Source: Erysipelothrix piscisicarius (lineage in GTDB: Bacteria > Bacillota_I > Bacilli_A > Erysipelotrichales > Erysipelotrichaceae). Taken from it: a stretch of 64,000 nucleotides of DNA. Positions 1 to 11,003 of the stretch are shown here, one piece after another. The DNA lies in contig NZ_CP034234.1 in NCBI RefSeq assembly GCF_003931795.1, forward strand, positions 1 through 64,000, in the 5' to 3' direction. A model generated the notes under the pieces. The model was not told where the DNA came from, ran no database searches, and saw only the letters and a program-made list of their open reading frames with translations. Made by a program: the position numbers and the translations under genes. Position 1 is the stretch's first letter. Each line of letters starts with the position of its first letter.

Positions 1-15
1 CGTAATGGACGGTTC

Positions 16-2589
16 CTAATCACAATATCTGCCGTCAAGATCCTGGCAAATCAAATCAAGTTCTTGTCCCCAAACATAATAATCCCAGTTGAGGTTTGTA
101 TTGAGTCGATTTGTATAATTTGTATGACCGTAAGGCTCACCCGTGTCTTTTTCACCGAGAAGTTGGTGCAGCACCCGCACATAAAGCAGTGCGGATTTTG
201 TGATAACTTGTGCCTTAGGCATTGTATTGGTTCGCGTTGCTTGAAGAATATAATCGTCTTCAATCAAATCGTTGCTTCAGACATTACAAAGTCTCCACGA
301 TAATCGCCATCGGTTATAAACCCAACTGCTTCTTCAGATTTAAGTAATGCATTTATGGCTTGATTGAAGCGACACTGTTATTGGAAACAATCACAATTTC
401 ACCCTTACCATCAACATGCGTTGTGGTTTCAGGTGCTGCATCAAGCCATGTAAATTCTGCGCTTTCGAAGGCACCAACTTGGGTGATCACATCCATATCA
501 AAGCCACGTAGCTCTGAGAATGCGGTGAGCGGTTCTGAATAGAGGTCGGTCCAATTTTTAATAACGATGTTGTTGTAGAGTGCTGCATTGGCCATATTTC
601 GTTTTGCCTGATGCAAATCAACAATCATGGTTCCTTTAGGATTCGTGATGCCCTTAACGTCTATCTCATTTCCTAACACTTTTACCTTAACATCATTACG
701 TAAAGATATTCCATCATCTCGGATGCTGCGTAAGTTTTTGCATTGCCGGTTCCATTGAATAACATAATACCAGGAAGAAGTTATTATTTTCTTCATAACG
801 GGCACGGAAGATATCTGCTTCTGCACCTTTTCATCTTGTTGATTTACGTAGTATGGGCGAATTTCATCGGCATCAATATTCTTATGACCTCGGTCCCAAC
901 CTTTCAATTGGTTGGTATAAAATGCTTTATGCATTCCCACATAACGTCCATTGTTGAGTAGTGCATACTTAACTGCTTGCGTCGCATCCTCATTTCCATA
1001 TGGAACTTCAACGGTATAAGCAACGACACCGTGAAGCATCGAATATTGGGGTGTATAACTTGAAGACATATCGTCAAACGGTTCCCATTCATAGCCACCT
1101 TTATCGCTTGCTTTTAAATAATCACGCATCGGCATTTGGAAACTGTTAATTGATTTATTATTTGTAATCGCAACACCCCAAACTCTTCCCTTGTGCGAGT
1201 GCATTCTCAATAAACAAATCATACTCCACGTTTGGCTCATGGTTGGTGAGCAAGGTTCAATTTGGAATTGATTATAGAAACCATGAATTTCATAAAGGTT
1301 CACAGGATTCCACGTTGAAATAAGACGCGCCATGGCTTGTGTTTCTGGTTGTGTTTGTAAGTGTTATCACGATTTAAATCGAACCCATTACCATTTGTTC
1401 GAACATTTGTTGCGGCTGCATCCGCATTTTCTGCAGGCACAACGATAAAGAACACATCCTCGAGCATCGTTTTAATGTTTAAGTCTACTTGCTCCATTTC
1501 ATAAAATTTCGCAAGTTGTTCACTTAATTTGCAGCTGCATCGGTACTGTTAGATGTTCTTCACTTTGAACGCCATTCGGATATAACCACTCCGGTGACAT
1601 CATTTGCAATGAGTTCAGACCACTTAATACTCTGCTTGCTTTTCTGCCTCGACTTGTGCTTTCCTTCAGACGTTAATCCACTAATACGACGGTATTCAAC
1701 ACTTCCATCAGCATTCTCGATCATCACGGATAAAATTCCATAATCGCATCAATTCCCGGATTTTCATCGGAGTGAATGTTATTGTAGAGAATTGAACTTT
1801 ATAATCAATTGATCCCGATTCAATATCTTGAATCACAGATTGTGGATCCGCCTCTGCGCGTTCATTTAACGCAAGGTGATTCGACAGCGTCTCAGCCGTA
1901 TCCGCATAAAGATTGCATTCATCGGTCTTCCCATTGCCGTACGTCCCATTCGCGAACTTCCGCATGAATTCCTTGGATAATGCGAGTGCTGCAAGATCTG
2001 CAAGACGTTGATCGATTTCATTATAAAGTGTAGCTATTATAAGGTTTAAAGGACACGGGCGTTGTTGCCAATACCTGTTCCCTTCCACCAGTTTTAAATC
2101 ATAGGTCCTGTGTAATCAAGAAGTGCATTACGGATTAAGGCGCGATCACGACCATCAATTCCATTCACACCAAACATCAGCACATTCTTAAACGTTAACT
2201 GCAATCCTCCAGGAATGACTTCCGTTTTATATCTTTAAATAGAGTATCGCCTGCAGTGGTAAATTAGTTTTAAAGACAGTCCATTCATTCAAAGGTCCAC
2301 CCAAATACTGATAAGGAAATCCTCCTCATTTTGACCCCTTCATCCCGCGTCAAAGTCCAAGACGCATTCACAAAACTTTAAGTTCCTCAGGCGTTTTCTC
2401 AAACATTACTGTCGCTTTATATTCTTTTGACTCTGTCATGGAATGACTTCAGACTCACCCGTAGTATTTATAAAATCAATGACCGGTTGAGTATCACTAT
2501 AAATTGACGCGCATGACTGAATACCAGTCCAATCGATAGTACAAATATGGTTAAGCATTTAGGATTCTATGTTCATTTCTTTTGTCCAT
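16..2589 (-). pseudogene. Secreted M14-like zinc carboxypeptidase, multiply frameshifted
   Basis: Probable exported metallocarboxypeptidase acting on peptides or wall material. The start is set by a GAGGAG site just before the ATG at 2587-2589; a hydrophobic signal core (TIFVLSIGLVFSHA) follows but in a shifted frame. M14-type signatures appear in order: NGFDLNRDN, then ET-Q-AMARLISTWNP, then YEIHG (about 1280-1330), and a late AYTVEVPYG whose Glu would be the general base (about 1010). These match the NRD, HG and Glu blocks of peptidase family M14; I could not place the first zinc-binding HxxE with confidence. The frame breaks many times across 2.6 kb. Whether this is decay or sequence error is unclear, since neighbours are broken in the same way. 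Family assignment is moderate; substrate is unknown. Confidence 0.55.
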
Positions 2590-2847
2590 TTTTCTCCTCA
2601 TAGTATTAATAAAATATACGAACATCCAATACTTAAACCGCTACAATCCCCTTCCTTACTTTTAATATTTTGTGAGTTCACGGACTCACGCTAAGCATAT
2701 TGTAATCAATTTTATTGGGTGTTGTATTTATAACGACTTTTATGTATAAACGGTTGCACTTTTAGGGAAACTTTTATTGAAATGGCAAGATATCAAAGCC
2801 TTCGTCCCAAATTACGCAGCCATTCATAAAACCGTGCATTTTGAAAA

Positions 2848-2880
2848 TAAAAAAAATGATTGAAATCCAATCATTTTTTA
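2848..2880 (-). terminator. Rho-independent terminator
   Basis: Inverted arms AATGATTG / CAATCATT flanked by A and T runs, just after the stop of the XRE regulator on the minus strand. The stretch 2590-2847 upstream of it holds no gene, only a GTGAGT/ACTCAC hairpin near 2670. Confidence 0.75.
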
Positions 2881-2893
2881 ATTTTGAGAAAAT

Positions 2894-3273
2894 TCATACC
2901 ATATTCGATTGATTCACAGACTTCTTTGGTAAAGGCAGCCACAAAAATGCAACCCATATAAATAAAATCAACCCCGTAAATCGTCTAGAAAATACAGCGA
3001 GCATCATTATTATTTGTGCTCCGATAACCAACACTTCTTCAAAGCGTTCTTTATTGATCATCAACACGTGATTATCTTCGGTCTCAGACTTCAATAAGTC
3101 ATCCACACGCACACCATAATACTTCGCAATTTGAAGCAGCATATTCGCATCGGGGTAACGTTTCCTTGTTCCCATTTGAGACAGCTTGGCGTGAAACGTT
3201 TAAGGCCTTCGCAACCGTATCTGTGTAAGCGATCGTTTTCTCGTAATCGTTTTAAATTATCATTAAGTTTCAT
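2894..3273 (-). pseudogene. XRE-family transcriptional regulator with membrane tail, frameshifted
   Basis: Small DNA-binding regulator. The N-terminus (MKLNDNLKRLREND) and a second-frame segment (KRYPDANMLLQIAKYYGVRVDDLL) together make a standard XRE/Cro helix-turn-helix of about 60 residues; the recognition helix between them is scrambled by two indels near 3180-3250. After the HTH come about 20 linker residues and a hydrophobic segment around GLILFIWVAFLWLPLP, so it may be a membrane-tethered regulator, a known type in Firmicutes. It stands alone, upstream of its own terminator. Target genes cannot be read from the sequence. Confidence 0.65.
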
Positions 3274-3303
3274 AAAGCCTCTAACTCACATTCTAAAGTA
3301 GCT

Positions 3304-3885
3304 TCACCGAATCGTAAAGACATTTTGTTGCATCAAAGTTTTCAAGGACCATAACACCAACCCCAAAGTCCCGTCAAACAATAATCTTCGTAGGATCTAA
3401 CTTAAATTTTCGTAAACCAAGGTTGCGAATACAAATAGAATACCGTTTGAAACATCAAATGACTTATATCGCGGAGACCTTCACCAAAACGCAGTAATAA
3501 GGATTGTAAGCCCCGCTGAAGCAATTAAAGCCACCACGGTAGGTCTTAGTCCATCCAAAACATTTTGAATGATGGTGATATCACTAAACTTGTAATAGAT
3601 TGTCGCAAGAAGAAGGACAATTACAATTGAAGGAAAAACATTACCTAAGGTGGCCGCAACGGCACCTGGAATCCTGCTACCCTTAATCCAACAAACGTAG
3701 CTGCATTCAACGCAATGGGTCCAGGGTCATTTGCGATATTGTAATTAAATCCGTAAACTCGGTCATCGTAAGCCAACCATGACCGACGACCACTTGACTT
3801 TGAATGGGTGCAAGCGCTGCATAACCACCGCCAAAACTTACCAAACCAATTTGCATAAAAGAAATAAAAGTTCCCAAAGAATCAT
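3304..3885 (-). pseudogene. chrA: Chromate transporter (ChrA half), second subunit, frameshifted
   Basis: Second half-size CHR-family membrane protein. Its ATG (3883-3885) overlaps the stop of the first half in an ATGA arrangement, so the two were translationally coupled. Recognisable pieces in different frames: a W-FGGGYAA-L-P segment, TPGPIALNAATFVGLR (the conserved TPGP motif of CHR proteins) and a C-terminal KLDPTKIIV. At least four indels break it. Paired short CHR proteins are usually annotated as chromate transporters, though many function as general anion carriers; the substrate here is not shown by the sequence. Confidence 0.6.
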
Positions 3886-4437
3886 TGTGACTCTATCTTT
3901 CCACCTCGAGACAATGCCCCAACAATCCCTGCCGCAAGGATAATATAAAGGACATTAATCTTAAGGAAATATGCAGCAATAAATGACGTAACCATTATCA
4001 CGATTGGTAAGGTTCGTTTAAGATTAAATACCTGCCGTGCCATCGTCATAACCACATCCACAATCACTGCCGCAACGCCCGCTTGCATCCCATGAAGTGC
4101 TGCATTCACAAACACATTGATTTAAACTCCGCATAAAATTGAGAAATTATTGTGAGGAGAAATAAAGGTGGTAAAATGGTGCCGAGAATGGAAAATATCG
4201 CGCCCATAACCCCATCAACTTTATATCCAACTAAAATGGATGCATTCACCGCTAAAGATCCTGAGAGGATTGCGCAAGTGCCATCAAATCCATCATTTCA
4301 TCCTCATCAATCCAGCCTAATTCTTCCACAAATTTCGTTCGCATTAATGGGATGATAACATAACCACCCCCAAACGTAAATGCACTTAAGTGAAACGATG
4401 ATTTAAACAATTTCCAATATACCTCTGATTTTTTCAT
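3882..4437 (-). pseudogene. chrA: Chromate transporter (ChrA half), first subunit, frameshifted
   Basis: First half-size CHR protein, starting MKKSEVYWKLFKSSFHLSAFTFGGGYVIIPLM, where FTFGGGY is the conserved N-terminal CHR motif. The C-terminal part (about 3882-4115) supplies further hydrophobic helices in another frame. Two breaks, near 4252 and 4115, disrupt about 185 codons. It lies head-on-tail with the second half (4-nt overlap), the normal arrangement for bipartite chromate transporters. Upstream is a clear gap to the terminator of the glycosyltransferase gene. Confidence 0.65.
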
Positions 4438-4502
4438 AATTCACGACCTTCCACTGTTTACTATTCTATCGCGTATCTTTTCAAGATTGCAAATGCGAAA
4501 AA

Positions 4503-4523
4503 AAGAGCGTAACTCACGCTCTA
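4503..4523 (-). terminator. Hairpin terminator after glycosyltransferase
   Basis: AGAGCGT / ACGCTCT stem with a five-base loop immediately after the glycosyltransferase stop at 4525; a run of T residues follows on the minus strand. Confidence 0.7.
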
Positions 4524-4524
4524 A

Positions 4525-5598
4525 TTATTTAACTAAATTTTCATAGATATCTTCCAGTTTTTGAACATTTATCCGCTCGTCAAACCCTTTTCAATTAATT
4601 GTTCCCGAGTACTTCGACGCTCATAGTCTAGATGTCCCACAATATAATCAGCCCACTCATGGGGATTATCTATAGAAATGAAAATGATCTGTGAGAGCAC
4701 TTTGACGATCAATTGTATCGGATGCAAAGCATAAGAGTCCTGCCGCTTGAGCCTCTACCAGCACATATGGCAACCCTTCAAAACGGAAGGAGCAAAAGAC
4801 ATCGAGAACTTGTAAACATCCGGAATATCATCCCTTAATCCAAGGAACTTAACATGATCTTCAATTCCAAAATTTTTCACTTGCAATTTCACATCGTCAA
4901 ACAACTCCCCTTCGCCTGCTAGTGCTAAGATTGCATTGGGTTTTGTTTTCACGACTTCATTAAACACTTCAATCAGAAATTTATGATTTTTTTGGAAGTT
5001 AAAACGACCGATATGACCAAATACCAATTGGTCATCCAAATTCAATGCTTTACGTAATCGTTTTCGTTTCGTTTCATTATACTCGTATTGTTCAAGATCA
5101 ATTCCGTTATTCATAATTGTATATTCTAAATTAGTAGAGAAAATCGCCTGCTTCTTTTGAACACGCTAAAAGCACATCCGCATAATCAGGAATCTTCATC
5201 AATTGATCCTTATATTTGATTAATAGAACATTGTCAACAAAATGACGACTCCCATGGGAATGTGAAATCATATAGGAATTCCATCTTACGAGCAGCTTGG
5301 AATATGAGTGGATTCAGTGCGTTCATATGACTGTGAATAATATCATATTGCTCTTTTCTAACATTTTAGAATTGTTTACGTGAAGGATGTTTCCAAAAAT
5401 CATGGGGTTAATGGAATTCTAAAATTTTACCCCATGCGTAATGACTTCCTTATCGTAATAACCTTCCTTGCATCCAAAACAAGAAAATCAATATGAACTT
5501 TTTGGATCAATATTTCGAAATACACTCATCATATATGCTTCAGTACCCGCTTTTTCAAGCGTTCCACCGTGGGCAAATAATACTTTAATTGGTTTCAT
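4525..5598 (-). pseudogene. Glycosyltransferase family 4-like, frameshifted
   Basis: Cytoplasmic or membrane-associated glycosyltransferase of the GT-B fold. It begins MKPIKVLFAHGGTLEKAGTE, a typical N-terminal nucleotide-sugar enzyme start. The best-preserved block (4755-5114) contains FGHIGRFNFQKNH (the G-R-F...QKN motif of GT1/GT4 enzymes), ILALAGEGEL and VKFLGLRDDIPDVY. The donor-binding E-x7-E region near 4750 lies across a frame break. The full span of about 357 codons is normal for this family. It probably acts on a surface polysaccharide; acceptor unknown. At least five indels interrupt the frame. Confidence 0.65.
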
Positions 5599-5667
5599 AG
5601 ACACCTCGAAAATAATCGTATCATTTAAAAATTACGATTGCAATGACCACAAAATACCACTTGACTG

Positions 5668-6211
5668 TTATTGCTTGACTTGATTGTAATATTCTATAAA
5701 TTGATTCATGACCCCATCGATAAAGGTTACAGTCCCTTCATCAATTAACATCCCGGATTCATCAAATTTTGTATGTACAGCACCAATCAAGATATCATTG
5801 CCAGGTAGAAGCCACATAGGCATTGTATCAAGCACTGTATAGAGGTTTAGATAACCTCGTGCCCAGCCGTTTGTCCCATCGAACAAGAAGCAATTAAACC
5901 CGCTTTATTCTTAAGTCCTGGTTGCGTACGGCTTGCCCAATCAATAGCATTTTTTAATACACCTGATAATCCATGATTATATTCTGGCGTAATCATAAAC
6001 ACTGCATCCGCATCATGAATTTTTTGATTCATAACCTTTACCTTTTCAGGTGTATCCGTTGGATTATCCAAATCACCATTATAGTTTGGAACATCGATAT
6101 CTAGTATTTCAATTTCCATCTGATCTGCATATCGTTTTTGTATATGTTTTCCCAACATCATATTGTAAGAACCTTTACGTAAACTTCCAACCATCATCAC
6201 AATTTTATCAT
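5668..6211 (-). pseudogene. NADPH-dependent FMN reductase, frameshifted
   Basis: Flavodoxin-like oxidoreductase of about 180 residues. N-terminal VGSLRKGSYN is the FMN phosphate-binding loop and TPEYNHGLSGVLKNAIDW is the highly conserved signature of the NADPH-dependent FMN reductase/azoreductase family. A break near 5865 separates the N-terminal two-thirds from a C-terminal block ending FIEYYNQVKQ. The start region also seems to have lost or gained a base: AAAGGAG precedes ATG at 6209-6211, but the frame from that ATG stops at once. Role: flavin or quinone reduction in the cytoplasm. Confidence 0.7.
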
Positions 6212-6369
6212 AGCATGTGCTCCTTTTATTTATAGTATACGTGATTTTAGGGTTCGTATTTGAAATCTGTATTAAATGTTAAATTAATGTGACGAAATGG
6301 TGTTTTAATTGATATTATCTTGCTCTTTCTATATGATAGTCTTAGCGTTTTTAGAAGGAGGTCGAATCG

Positions 6370-7761
6370 ATGAATCTAAAGCGATTTGTAGGCGATAAAG
6401 ACTTTTATAAAAAGGCTTTATTTATTGCAATTCCGTTAATGCTCCAACAGCTTATCAGTACATCCGTAAACTTACTGGATAACTTGATGATCGGTCAGCT
6501 CGGGGACCATGCATTATCGGGTGTTGCCACCGTAAATCGTTACTTTATTATCGCTGTATTTGGAACAAATGGCGTGATTGCTGCATCAGCTGTATTTATG
6601 GCTCAATTCTTCGGAGCAAGAGACAAAGATCATATGAAGCAAACATTCCGTTTTTCAATTCTAACATCAATGTTGATAATGAGTACATTCGTCATCCTCG
6701 CATTACTTTTTCCAGGAAATATTATCCGGTTCTTTGTAAAGGATCCAAAAGTAATTGAGCAAGGTATGAGATATATTTACGTATGTGCGTTGGCGTTTAT
6801 TCCCAACCTATTTACATTGGCCATAGCGGGCTCAATGAGAGCAACTGGAGATTCAAAAACTCCTCTTGTTGCAAGTGTTATTTCAATGATTACAAACTTT
6901 TGTTTTAATTATTGTTTGATTTATGGTAACTTCGGTGCACCACGTCTTGGTGTACTAGGTGGTGCAATTGGAACGTTTATTGCACGATGTGTTGAATTAA
7001 CATTTATCAGTTATTTCCTTGTTACGGGAAATTATGCGTTTAAGACACGCATTCGTGATATGTTTGATATCTCTAAAACACTCGTAAAACGAATTACCGC
7101 CAAAGCCTTTCCCCTTGCTTTAAATGAAGTATTGTGGGCATCAGGAATGGCATTATTACTTCGTTTCTATGCAACCCGTGGAGCGGAAGTTATTTCTGGT
7201 TACTCGATTGCGACTACGGTTTCGGATATGTTCTTCACCATGAATGCCGGTATGTCTGTCGCCATTACCATTCTTGTTTCTCAACCACTTGGAGCTAATA
7301 AACTCGACGAAGCGCGCGAAAACGGGTATCGCCTTATTGGATTTGGTGTATTACTCAATGCAGTCTTTGGCACCCTGCTTTTAGGTTCCACGTTCCTTAT
7401 ACCGAAAATTTATTCAGTATCGGCTGAAGCGATGTGGACCGCTCAAACATTCTTGAGAATTCAAGCACCATTATTTAGTATCTATGTGATTAATACAACA
7501 TGTTACTTTATTCTTCGTGCTGGTGATACACGTTCTACATTACTTCTGGACTCAGGGTATATGTGGTGTGAATTTGGTTGCGGTGGGCATTGCAACCTAC
7601 ACAACAGACTTAAGCATTCTTTGGCTTTATATTGTAGGGCAATCTACAGATATCTTAAAAATGATGCTTGCATTACGATTTGTGAATAAAGAAAATGGAT
7701 CGTAAATCTTGCGGAAGAAGAAAAGCAAGAAGAAGCATTTGTTTTAGAGTTTGAATCTTAA
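6370..7761 (+). pseudogene. MATE family multidrug efflux protein, C-terminal frameshift
   Basis: Polytopic exporter, about 12 helices, expelling cationic drugs or toxic metabolites by cation antiport. The start MNLKRFVGDKDFYKKALFIAIPLMLQQ has a GGAGG site 4 nt upstream and is preceded by intergenic AT-rich DNA. Family marks: LDNLMIGQLGDHALSGVA in helix 2 and the matching second-half signature. The frame is clean to about 7555, then one indel shifts the last 65 codons; restored, the protein ends EEAFVLEFES at 7761, giving about 463 residues, normal for MATE. Followed directly by a hairpin terminator carrying an IS-tip sequence. Confidence 0.8.
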
Positions 7762-7779
7762 TCGATCAATTGAACGAAG

Positions 7780-7836
7780 AAAACACCATCATAGTGAAAG
7801 GAACTGACCTAGTTCCAAATGATGGTGTTTTTTTTA
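7780..7836. terminator. Bidirectional terminator with an IS tip in its loop
   Basis: Stem arms AACACCATCAT (7782-7792) and ATGATGGTGTT (7819-7829) with A and T runs on the outside, between the convergent MATE and membrane-protein genes. The loop is unusually long because it holds the 17-bp sequence at 7800-7816. Confidence 0.8.
7800..7816. repeat. Solitary 17-bp tip of the IS3-family terminal repeat
   Basis: GGAACTGACCTAGTTCC is identical to the first 17 bases of the IS copy at 51511-52780. No other part of the element is present. The motif is flanked by AAA on both sides, consistent with a 3-bp target duplication. Interpreted as an excision footprint. Confidence 0.65.
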
Positions 7837-9420
7837 ATGATCTGGTTTTTCCTTTGCTAATTCAAAGGACACAATTTTAGAACCATTGGTTGTTATGATT
7901 ACATGAGTTCCTTTAGTCAAGAATGCAAGTTCATCATTTAGAATAAGATTTGCTTGATAAATGGCTTCATCCCCTTCAAGACGAATGAGGTAATGCGTAT
8001 TGCCATCAATGATAACTTGTTTAACATCTGAAACGACCCCGGTTTTCTCCACAATTTCTTCTGGAACAATACCTACTTGATTTCCCATAACATTGAGATA
8101 ATTCTTCTCAGATAGTTGATAGGTGTCGCCTACGGCTGACTTGGTGTAATCTTGGTAATTAACCATTGAGAAACCACGAACTACACTCGATGTATCTTTG
8201 AGACATCACATATGTAGAATCCTCCAACGTTTTGTAGAATTGGTGTTGGTGTATATCCTTTTCTTGATCGAACCAACTGAAGTCATTTCAGCCGCTGTAA
8301 TGGAAACCCCTGGTAAATCCATTTGAAGCGTCTCCAGTTCGCTTATTCATAAATAAGAGCCCTGTTGTTGAACTTGAATCTAATTTTATGGGACGTATTC
8401 CAGTATATAGATCTCATCGTCGATACTTACATAGTTATAAGAACCTTCTTGCTGGTCTACAGCCATCACACCTTGTTGTTGCATGAAAGAATTAAAATAA
8501 CTCCCTTTAAAGTGAAATGATCTTTCGCATGCGATAACATCATATCCGTTGGATAAACGGAATCCACCCACTCTGGGATTTCATTGAGTTCATAACGTGC
8601 AGTTTCTCCAGTGACCGCATCCACAACAATCACAGCATCCATGTCTTTAGCGCCCCAAATCCCAACACGTTTTGTAATCGATTGAACAATCCAATAGGGA
8701 TGTCCTGCATCGTCAATTTCAAAGTTCCAATCATCAAGATAACTAAATTTATGGTGTAAAGCCACATGACGACGTAGATCATATTGTAATGGTGCACCTG
8801 GGTAATATTTAATGGGTGCGGGTAACGTTACAATCTCTGACTTCGCATTCATATTTCCGTCCCCTGTAGTTACAAGAACATAGTAGGGCACACCACTTGA
8901 GAAGTTCGTATATTTTTTAAAAGTATCCGCATAAACAAACGGTGCAACACGCGCCATTTTGCCTTGATAATTTATTTGGGTAAATTCATTGGTATTAATA
9001 TCAAAACGCGATGATACCTCACTGAGTTCTCCCATTTTTTTCTCTGCCGATAACAACGCTGAGTCCTTATCTACATAAGAAACTTCAATATTATGATTTT
9101 CACCATAGAGATCTTTAAACTCTACTGGTTTTACTTGCCCCAATACATTTGCATAGCGTTTCGCATTAATCATACGTGATGATGTCACACTACCCACTAA
9201 GAAAACAATGGCAAAGATCCCTACGATGATGCCGAAGGTATTAAAGAACTTTTATAGTTTTCACGGTCGATAAACAGTATTCAGCAATCACTAAGATAAA
9301 TGTACTTAAATAGAGCATCGAGCCGATATCCATGTAGTGATATGTATTTCCAAACCAGATATCAAGTAGGATAAATACAATCACAACGATACCGATTTGT
9401 ATTGATTTGCGTTTATTCAT
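7834..9420 (-). pseudogene. Large membrane-anchored extracellular protein of unknown function, frameshifted
   Basis: About 528 codons. GGAGG lies 6 nt before the ATG at 9418-9420. The N-terminus (MNKRKSIQIGIVVIVFILLDIWFGN) and the next 80 residues contain three hydrophobic helices; the rest is a soluble, probably extracellular part. The longest intact block (8466-9197) carries SSRFDINTNEF, VPYYVLVTTGDG and DAVIVVDAVTGE, which read as repeated beta-strand units. The C-terminal 110 residues (7834-8166) contain a small beta-rich domain. I do not recognise a named family. At least four indels break the gene. It converges on the MATE gene and shares its terminator. Confidence 0.55.
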
Positions 9421-9468
9421 AGTAGAACCTCCATCTCCTTATATCTTAACGATTTCTCGCAGTGCAAA

Positions 9469-9494
9469 TAAAAAGCTAGATAACCTAGCTTTTA
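9469..9494 (-). terminator. Terminator of the DsbA-like gene
   Basis: AAAAGCTAG / CTAGCTTTT stem with a short loop. The likely stop codon of the gene (9485-9487) sits inside the hairpin, as with several genes in this window. Confidence 0.65.
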
Positions 9495-10159
9495 TTCAAC
9501 AGTACAAACCCATCAGTACACATCATTGCATCATTTTTGAGCATTAAGCGTCTCAACATGTTGAGCGCTGACTTAAATGTTTCAATAGGTTGATCCTGAT
9601 AAGGATACTTGGTCATCAATTACAAAGTGTGGAACACCTCGAGCACCAATCATCTGTGCCCATTGCTCGTCTTGACGAACACTTAATCCGTACTCATCAG
9701 ATTCAAATGCATGTTTGATGCCTTCTGCATCAAGTCCAACTGAGACACCAAGTTCAATTAAGGCCTCAAGATCGTTTAAGTAAACACCTTTTGAAAATAC
9801 GCATCCATTAACTTTTCACTGTATTCATTTCTAAACCTTTAAACTTTGCATACTGAAATACTTTATGTGCTTTAAATGTATTAGTATATTTCATCGCATC
9901 AAAATCATAGTTTAATCCAACTGTCTGAGCCATGGACCTACACGTTCGTTATTCAATCGTGCTTCATCAACGGATATGTTATATTTTGAGCCAACATTTC
10001 ATGAATGTTTAAATCCGGTTGATCAACATAGTTTTGATCTAATTCAAAACTCATAAACTCTACTTCAATTTCTTTATCTAATTGCTTTATTGCTTCTTCC
10101 AAATGTCTTTTCCCATAGCAAAATGGGCAGACAAAATCGGACCATACTTGTACTTTCAT
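9485..10159 (-). pseudogene. DsbA family (FrnE-like) oxidoreductase, frameshifted
   Basis: Thioredoxin-fold protein, about 225 codons. MKVQVWSDFVCPFCYGKRHLE at the N-terminus contains the redox motif CPFC right after the first beta strand, with the WSDFxCPFC context of the FrnE/2-hydroxychromene-isomerase-like DsbA branch. There is no signal peptide, so it should be cytoplasmic; such proteins handle disulfides or polyketide isomerisation. Later pieces (DEAR-LNNERV, GVSVGLDAEGI, GARGVPHFVIDD) appear in shifted frames; the last includes the cis-proline loop GVPHF. At least five indels. Confidence 0.65.
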
Positions 10160-10223
10160 CACATTCACCTCTAGATACATATTGTATCGACTAAGCGATT
10201 TGAGCGCCATCAATATGCCCCCA

Positions 10224-10232
10224 TGGTATAAT
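10224..10232 (+). promoter_or_regulatory. Extended -10 promoter element for the nitroreductase
   Basis: TGGTATAAT, a TGN-extended -10 box, lies 18 nt before the ATG, with GGAGG between. No clear -35 is needed for this type. Confidence 0.5.
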
Positions 10233-10249
10233 ATAACCAAGGAGGAATT

Positions 10250-10989
10250 ATGAATAATACAATTAAACAACAACTCAACCATCGTACCATTCGTCAATTT
10301 ACGGATGAACCCATTTCTCAAGAAATTATTGATACGTTGGTTTCCGTCGCTCAAGCGACATCCACAAGTAATTACATGCAATCTTATTCAATTATTAGCG
10401 TAACGGATAAAGCAAAGAAGAAAGCAATCGCAACTATAGGCGCACAACCTTATATCGAAAACGTTGGTCACTTATTTATTTTGTGATTGATCAACATCGT
10501 AATGGGAAAATTGCACACGAAGGAAATATCGACGACATCGAAGTCCTTGAAACATTTGATCGTATGATGATTGATATACCGATGCGATTCTCGCTGCACA
10601 AACACAATGTTAGCTATTGAGAGCCTTGGCATGGGTGGGTATTTTAGAAGTATTCTCAATGATGCTCAAGCAATCATCGACTTATTAGAGTTGCCTGAAT
10701 ATGTTTTCCTGTACTGGGACTTGGTTTTGCTATCCGAATCAAAGCCTCAGCTCAAACCGCGAATGCCACAACAACTCATGCATTTTGAAAATACATATCC
10801 TAACATGGATGCAATTACCGATGCGATGCGCGACTATGACGAGACGGTTACAGAATATTATGACTTACGTGATGCAAACAAACGCATCGACTCATTCACA
10901 AATCAGATTAAACAAAGCATGAGTCGACGACATCCTGACGCATGCAGTTAAAAGATGCGATGCATAAACAAAAGCTCGGTCTAAAATAA
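10250..10989 (+). pseudogene. NfsA-like NADPH nitroreductase / FMN reductase, frameshifted
   Basis: Flavin-dependent oxidoreductase of about 246 codons. The N-terminus NHRTIRQFTDEPISQEIIDTL is the standard nitroreductase opening (HRSIRxFxxxPI), where Arg contacts FMN phosphate. TSTSNYMQSYSIISV is the FMN-side helix. The second half contains MLAIESLGMGGYFRSILND and ends in KRIDSFTNQIKQSMSRRHP, the C-terminal NADPH-recognition part seen in the oxygen-insensitive NfsA group. Breaks near 10485, 10575, 10700 and 10945. It faces the adhesin gene tail to tail, with IS copy 1 between. Confidence 0.7.
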
Positions 10990-11003
10990 AAAGTCTATCA
11001 CTT

